DNA from: UBA1930 sp943371535
Lineage (GTDB): Bacteria > Bacteroidota > Bacteroidia > Chitinophagales > Chitinophagaceae
Length of the DNA: 7,498 nt
Reading direction: 5' to 3'
Assembly (NCBI GenBank): GCA_943371535.1
Contig: CALRVE020000078.1
Location: 1 to 7,498, forward strand
Shown here: piece by piece, positions 1-6,600 of the stretch
Numbering within the stretch: the first letter of the stretch is position 1
How the letters are laid out: each line of letters begins with the position of its first letter
Translations under genes and position numbers: made by a program
The notes under the pieces: model-generated
What the model was told of the DNA's origin: nothing
The model's input: the letters and a program-made list of their open reading frames with translations, nothing else
Databases searched by the model: none

Positions 1-2
1 GG

Positions 3-68
3 ATTTCCTTGTGCATCGTATAATACATTGCCATTTTGATCCATCAATACGGGATTGCCATAAATATC
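3..68 (-). repeat. DxxGN tandem repeat in the small secreted protein
   Basis: Residues 98-119 of the small protein read DIYGNPVLM, DQNGNVLY, DAQGN: three units of 8-9 residues with the pattern D-x-x-G-N-x-V-L-x, the third cut by the window edge. The array may continue outside. The spacing suggests short turns between strands; no calcium-binding consensus is complete. Confidence 0.5.
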
Positions 69-359
69 TAATAACTGCGTTTGTTGCTGTTGATTGGGAT
101 TATTCATACCAATTTGTTGACCCCACATGTTTACATTGTTGCCTTGCTGACTAGGCAATACGCCCCAATTAGGATCTATCATTCCATCATCTGCTCCTCC
201 ATTTTGAAAAGGAGATGCTCCCCAAATAGGTGAAGGAATACTTCCACCTCCACCACTTGAAGACATATCTATCAATTGGGCTTTTATATATTGTTGTTGC
301 AGTAAAATTAATAACACAATTGTGGCTATTTTATACTTGCTGCCTCGTATTCCAAACAT
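3..359 (-). CDS. Secreted low-complexity Gly/Asn/Gln/Trp protein of unknown function (3' end outside window)
   Basis: Reading minus from ATG at 359-357 gives 119 codons without a stop up to the left edge, so the protein is incomplete at its C-terminus. Residues 1-27 form a Sec signal peptide: basic n-region with R5, K8 and K10, hydrophobic core IATIVLLILL, likely cleavage A27|Q28 (YIKA|QLID). No lipobox Cys is present, so it is not a lipoprotein. The mature part starts with SSSGGGGS and holds three Trp-Gly pairs (W46, W65, W79) in Pro/Asn/Gln-rich sequence, a QQQQ run at about 90-93, then DIYGNPVLMDQNGNVLYDAQGN, three DxxGN units. Upstream is A-rich (AAAAATAGAAAATAGC) with no Shine-Dalgarno, normal for Bacteroidota. 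It begins 68 bp after the stop of the giant gene on the same strand, so co-transcription is possible. I do not recognise the family. An alternative start inside the frame (M32) would lose the signal peptide and is unlikely. Confidence 0.72.
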   Translation of the reverse strand, partial: MFGIRGSKYKIATIVLLILLQQQYIKAQLIDMSSSGGGGSIPSPIWGASPFQNGGADDGMIDPNWGVLPSQQGNNVNMWGQQIGMNNPNQQQQTQLLDIYGNPVLMDQNGNVLYDAQGN

Positions 360-427
360 GCTATTTTCTATTTTTGGGGGTACAAACTAAACAATCAAAA
401 ATTTTCTTCTTGGGTCAACCTGTTCTG

Positions 428-685
428 TTACTCCTTCATTATGGTTTGTACCATTTTCATTCCTTTTTCATTGCTCATTTCTAATTGATATTGTCCGCTA
501 GCTAAAGCTTTACTCAATACTAGTTGCTCAGTTGCTGAACCTCCTAAATGTTGTAAGCTAGATTGATATACTACCTGACCTGCATAGTTCAGTACCTTAA
601 TAGTGTAATTGCCTTTTTCTACATTGTTTAATTGAAGGTTGATGGTATTGCCTTTGATTGGATTTGGATAAATACTTACCGTATT
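428..685 (-). other. T9SS type-A C-terminal sorting domain (Por secretion tail) of the giant protein
   Basis: The last 85 residues (2272-2356) match the Por secretion system C-terminal sorting domain family (TIGR04183 type). It opens with VSIYPNPIKG, where the YPNP box is the hallmark. Next comes the strand GNYTIKVLNYAGQVVYQ with its conserved 'G...GQ.V' core. It closes with LASGQYQLEMSNEKGMKMVQTIMKE, the usual 'L..G.Y.L.....G....Q.I.K' ending. In this family the domain directs the folded periplasmic cargo through the T9SS outer-membrane channel and is then cut off. It implies that the genome encodes a T9SS, whose components are not in this window. Confidence 0.93.
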
Positions 686-3600
686 TATATTGCCCTTGCC
701 AATGGTGAATCTTACCACTTTACTGTAATTGTAGCTACCATTTTTCTCAACTACTTTTAAGCGATAGTAATAGGTTCCTGATGGTACACTTGCGTCAACC
801 ATTGAGTAGTCATTGCTACTGCTAGCTGTTTTAGCTGCAACAGTGGCAATTTTGCTGAACTGTTGTGCATTGGTACTTTTTTCTACCTCATAGTGTTGAA
901 TGTTTTGTTCATTGACTGTATTCCACAATACTTGTACATCATTGCCTTTTTGTTGGGCTTTAATTTGGGTTATGGTTACAGGTAATGCTGCATTGTTTCT
1001 AAATACAATTCTAAACCTATTTGCAGCTGTACTTGCAGCATTGCTGCTTACTGTAAAGTTGATGGTAGTTGCTGCTGTTAAACTAATTGGTGTGCTTGTG
1101 TTGGTAAAATTATCTTCTAAAAAAGCGGTTAATCCTGCTGCATTCAATTGCTCTGGTTCAATTACCCAACGATAGTTTACTTGTGCTGCTCTTAAATTAC
1201 CAATTTTCAAAAACAAAGTATCGTTTGCTGTAATAGTATTACGACTTTCTATACTTAAATCTTTTCCATTTCTAGTTAAGGCTATGTCTTCATCCCAATT
1301 GGCTATTTGTTCTGCATCTCTACCATCAATTCCATTGCTGTAAGTATTACTAAATATAGCAACTACTCCATCGGCTATTCTTTGAATATTGGATGCTGTA
1401 AAACGCAACTGTATTTTTAATTTTTCAAGTGATGTATTGGTTCTAAATACATCTAAATTGTTGGTATTTGATTTATGTGCTTCTTCTATAACAAAACTAG
1501 GATTACCTACTACACCAGTTTTGGTTTGTATAAAAAATGCTTGTCCGCTTTGTAAGTGTTCTGTTAATAAAGATGCACCATTAGATGGTATACCAATATC
1601 ATTGATTGCCACAAAGCCACCTCTTGTACCCACATTAGGATCCCAAATATTTACTGAACCATTAAAGTTGGTTGCATTATTTGCTAATGCATAAATGGTA
1701 GTCCAATCTATTGGTGATGCAAATGGATTGGTTACCAAACTAAAATTGTTGGCTGTTGCTAAATTGCTAAAAGTTTGTGTGCCTTGTAATAAAGTTCCTC
1801 TGGCTCTTAAAGTAACATTGCTACTACCTGTTGCGGTATTAATAGGTGTAATATTATCTCTATTGCCTCTTACAAATAATAGATAGCCTTGCTTAGCATC
1901 TAAAGTATTTACATTGGTATTAGTGATCAATGCCCAGTTTTGGGTAGCTTGATTAAAACTGTACAAAGATGCTGCATTGGTTTGGGTTACATCAAAACCA
2001 TTGCTATTGCCTCCTGCACCTGTAATATGTACTCCATAACCTGCTACATCTGCTGGTACATTGGTATTAATTACAGTATTTACTTTGCCCTCTTGCCAAT
2101 TGGCATTAATGTTTGTTGATGTGCTTACACCTGGTGTTAACAAACGCCATGCTCTATTGCTACTAGCACTCATATAACGTTCTACGGTTACATTGCCAAT
2201 TACATAACCTCCACTTGAACTGCCTGCTGCTATTCTTGCTGTATTGCTTGAAGTACTTCTTAAGTGTAAATGATTGTTGGTAGTTAATACCCCTGACGTA
2301 GGTGTGTACACATTTGCAATTACCAATTTATTGCCTAAAGCTAATGTGCCACTACTTCTATTTAACTCTACATTGTTTAAAATATTGGTGGTACCATCGG
2401 TGGTTTGATCAAAGTTTAAGGTGCCTAACGAACCTGTACCTCCAATGGTTACATTAGATGTTGTTCCGCCTCTTAATAAACCTGAACCTGTTACTGTACC
2501 ATTGAGGGTAAGGGTATTGCTGCCTAATGATAAAATATCTGACCCTGTGATTAAGCTTACTATTCCAGAAGATGTTGTGTTACCCAATAAAGATTTTACA
2601 GCATTTCCAACAAGTGTTAAATTGTGATAATCGCTTCTTGCACTCACACTTTGAGCACTAGAAGATGTATATTCTACGGTACTAGCATTACCTAAACTTA
2701 CCGTAGCTGCTGGAATAGATGCATTGGTGCCAGAAAAACCTTCTGTTCTTGCTGTTTGAAATATACCATTCATATTTACAGTTCCAGTTCCAGTTAATTG
2801 TTGTGTACCAGCTTCAACAACACCTGATGTTGCAATGGTTAATGTACGACTACTTGAAGCTAAATTTAAACTATTGGTTAAAGTAAGTATTCCATTAATG
2901 GTAGGATTTCCACTCAATGAAATAGAACTGCTTGCAATTTCTACATTTCCTAAAGTTGCACCACTAATGGTTTTTGAAGTTCCATTCATAACAAGCTTGC
3001 CAGAACCTGTACTTGCATGCGTACCAGTATTTACAATATTTCCATTTACTGTAAGGGTATTGCCTCCATCATTGATTGTACCTGACGTAAGTGTTAGGTC
3101 ATCATTAAAAGTAATAGTATTGTTAGCCGTTAATACACCCGATGCTTTATTCACTACAATATTGTTAGAGAAGGTTTCACCTCCTGTTCTACTAATACTT
3201 TGATCACCTGTACCATTGAAAATTAATTGTCTACCATTAGGGAAGAAATCAGCACTAGCAGCTGCTCTTGTCCAATTTCCTCCAATCAATAAATTGCCAC
3301 CAGTGGCATTACCTAAGCCTAGAGGTCCATTTACTGTAACATTACCTGCTACGGTTAAAGCACCACTTTTATTGCCATTATCTCCGAAGCCTAAATACAA
3401 TGCCGATCCATTATCAATCGTTAAATTACCTGCAATAGATAAATTGGTAGAGAATGCACCACTACCTGTATTAGGATAATTCAATGTGGTGTTATTACTC
3501 AATTGAACATTGGCAGGATAACCAGCACCACTATTGGCACTCCATTCTAGGAATCTTCCATAAGTACCAGTAGTATTATATTGAAGGGTTGACGTAGGTC

Positions 3601-6600
3601 CGTAAACAGGAGCATTACTCTGTACAAAACCTCCACCATTGATTCTAAATGTACCATTTACAGTAGATAAACCACTACCAAAATTAATACCTGTAGATGC
3701 AGCAATTATTATACTATCACCAAATACCACTGTACCGCCATTACTAGTAGAAACTGTTTTAATTGCATTACTAATTGCAATGGTACTGTTAGCAGCCCCT
3801 ATAAAATTAACGGCACCACCATCGGCTAAAATGATAGATTGATTACTACCATTCAACGACAATGTATTGCCATTCAAATCAAAACTAGCTGTACTTGTTA
3901 AGCTCATTGCAGTACCTGCATTATCGGCAGTAATGGTTAAATTAGATAATAACTTCACTGAACCACCCGTTTTTTCAAGTACTAAATAACCAACCGATTC
4001 TCCACCATTGGCACTCAACTCATTTATGCCAGCTCCAGTAAAAAATATAGCTCTTGCATTAGAGGTAAATACACCACCAACATTTCTTGTCCAATTACCT
4101 CCTACTTTAATATCACCACCAGCAGCATTACCCAAACTAAGATTTCCATTTAGGATAACATTTCCATTTACAGATAATCTGCCACTTTTATTAGAGCTTC
4201 CACCAAAGTCCATATACAAAGAAGAACCAGCATCTACAGTTAAATTACCAGCAATTGCAAGGTTTGTAGAGAAAGAACTACTTCCAGTATTGGGATAATT
4301 GATGGTTGTATTATTACTTACTTGTACGTTACCCGGATAGCCTGTTCCAGAAGTTGCACTCCATTCAATACCTCTACCATATGTACCCGTATTATTATAT
4401 ATTAAAGTTGATGTACTATTATAAGTTGGTGCATTAGTAGTTACAAAGCCATTACTGTTGAGTTGTAAACTACCATTGGCTCCAATTGTAGATGAACTGC
4501 CAAAGTTTACACCACCTGCAAGCGTAACATTATTAAAAGTAACTGTACCACTTACTGTGCCTGTACCTGCAAATGCAATTGTACCTCCATTAGAGCCTGT
4601 AGCTAAACTACCACTTGTTGCCGCAATACTGCCACCAGAACTAATAGTTAATGTATTGCTGTTACCAACAGCCAATGTACCAGCAGAGAGTGCTAATGTA
4701 TTGGCTATTGTTGGGTTACCTGTTAAGGTTTTTTCTCCACTACCACTAATGGTTACATTTTTATAATCGGTTCTAGTGGTAAAAGTTTGTGCTGTAGCAG
4801 AAGTATATTCAACTGTACTTGAAGATCCCAAATTAACAGTTGCATCTGGTACAGCAGCATTAGTGCCTGTGAAGCCATCTGCTCTTGCTGTTTTAAATAT
4901 TCCGTTCACATTTACTGTTCCAGTACCTATCATCTGACTAGTTCCTGCTTCTACAATACTTGTGTTAGCTAAATTTAAAGTATAACTGCTTGATGCCAAA
5001 TCTACATTGGCTAACAATGTTAATATTCCGTTTACAGTAGGACTACCACTTAAACTATAACTACTACCACTGCCAATGTCTACATTACCTAAGGTTGCAC
5101 CACTAATTGTTTTTGTAGTTCCATTTAGTGCAATTTTTCCTGAACCTGTACTTGTATGTGTACCTGTATTAGCAATATTACCATTAAGGGTAACTGTTTG
5201 CCCATTATCTGCTAAAACACCTCCAGATGTTAGGGTTAAATTACCCATTAATTCTGCCGGTGTTTGAAGTGTTAATGTACCATTAGCAGCTATATTTAAG
5301 TTATTCAACACCCGTGAACCGCTGGTTAAATTAAGTGAATTAGAACCATTGGTTAGTGTTAAACTAGCATTTATATGTCCACTAATTGAACCACTTCCTA
5401 ATATTGAACCATTAATAGTATACGTTAAAGTGGTAGCTGGTACTAAAGCTAAAATACCCGTATTGTTTAAATTTAAAGTAGTAGTTGCTCTTGAACCAAT
5501 AATAGTATAAGTAACCCCATCTGCAATATTTACAGAGTTTACAATGCCTGGCGATTGTGTTTGTATATATTCTGCCGAACTACTACAAGACGCATTAATA
5601 AAAATATCTACCAATCCACCCGATGTAGTACCATAGTTTATATTGCCACTGCTTTGATTGATTGCACTACCTGCTCCATTGTTTCTAATAATATTAGCAG
5701 TATCGCCAAAAACTAATGTGTTACCTGAATTCACAGCAAATGGACTACCTGAAAAAGTAGCAGTTCCATAAATAGCAGTAGTTGAACCAGCAGAAGCAAC
5801 CATACTAGTATTACCAGAACCTCCAAACTCAATATTTTGAATAGAAATAGTTCCACCAAACGTTCTAGTACTTGAATTATTCATCAATATTTTACCAGTA
5901 CCAATATGTTGAGCAGAGGAAGTGCCAGTTACATTACCAGCAACACTAATAATATTGCCACCATCATTTAATATGCCAGCTGTTAGGTTTAATGAACCAG
6001 CGGAAGCAACAGAAATATTACTATTAACTGTTAAAGTATCTGATGATTTATTAATGGTTAAATTATTAAATTCAGTTGTGCCAGTAATTGATTGGGCAAT
6101 TGTACCATTGAACACTACTGTTGTATTTGTACTTGTAAATGTGCCTGAATTTGACCAGTTACCTGCTACTCTTAAAGTATTACCTGTGGGTGAAGAAACA
6201 TAACTTCCAGATGCACCGATTATTACACTTCCAGCAACAGTAATGGTTGCATTTGTACCTGAACTATTACCTATATCTATTCCTGCAAAACCATTTACAG
6301 CAGAAATATTTAAGTTTCCTCCAATTGATAATGAATAATTATTTGCATTTGTAAGTCTAAAATATCTGGTTGCATTATTACCACAATTCTGAATTTCTAA
6401 ATTGCCATTTACACCCGCTAGTGATCCACTAAGTTGTATTGAACCGGCTTGTGTGGAATTATTCCAAATTAAATGATGAAGCGTCTGACCACCAAAAGCA
6501 AAGACTGTACCACTACCAATATTTTGTATTTCGCAAGTTGATCCAGTATTCCATGTTGCGGTAACTAAAGTTGTGGTACCGGTATTATGAATGTATCTAC

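Noticed and set aside
383..418. Possible Bacteroidota promoter in the 68-bp gap (TTAGTTTG at 390-383, TTG at 418-416, minus strand)
   Set aside because: The -7-like box lacks the A of TAnnTTTG, and the only upstream TTG with room is about 25 nt away, longer than the usual spacing of about 19-21. In AT-rich DNA such matches are frequent.
441..454. Small inverted repeat ATGGT-TTGT-ACCAT near the end of the giant gene
   Set aside because: A 5-bp stem lying inside codons before the stop, with no T-run after it on the minus strand, cannot be called a terminator.
230..484. A plus-strand open frame of 84 codons with hydrophobic stretches
   Set aside because: It overlaps antisense to the start of the small secreted gene and the end of the giant gene, both well supported. 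Its hydrophobic residues come from the complement of codons there, and it has no recognisable domain.
2550..5265. CRISPR or satellite-type array suggested by the repetitive sequence
   Set aside because: The repeats are degenerate, keep the reading frame, have no fixed-length spacers and translate into conserved protein modules.
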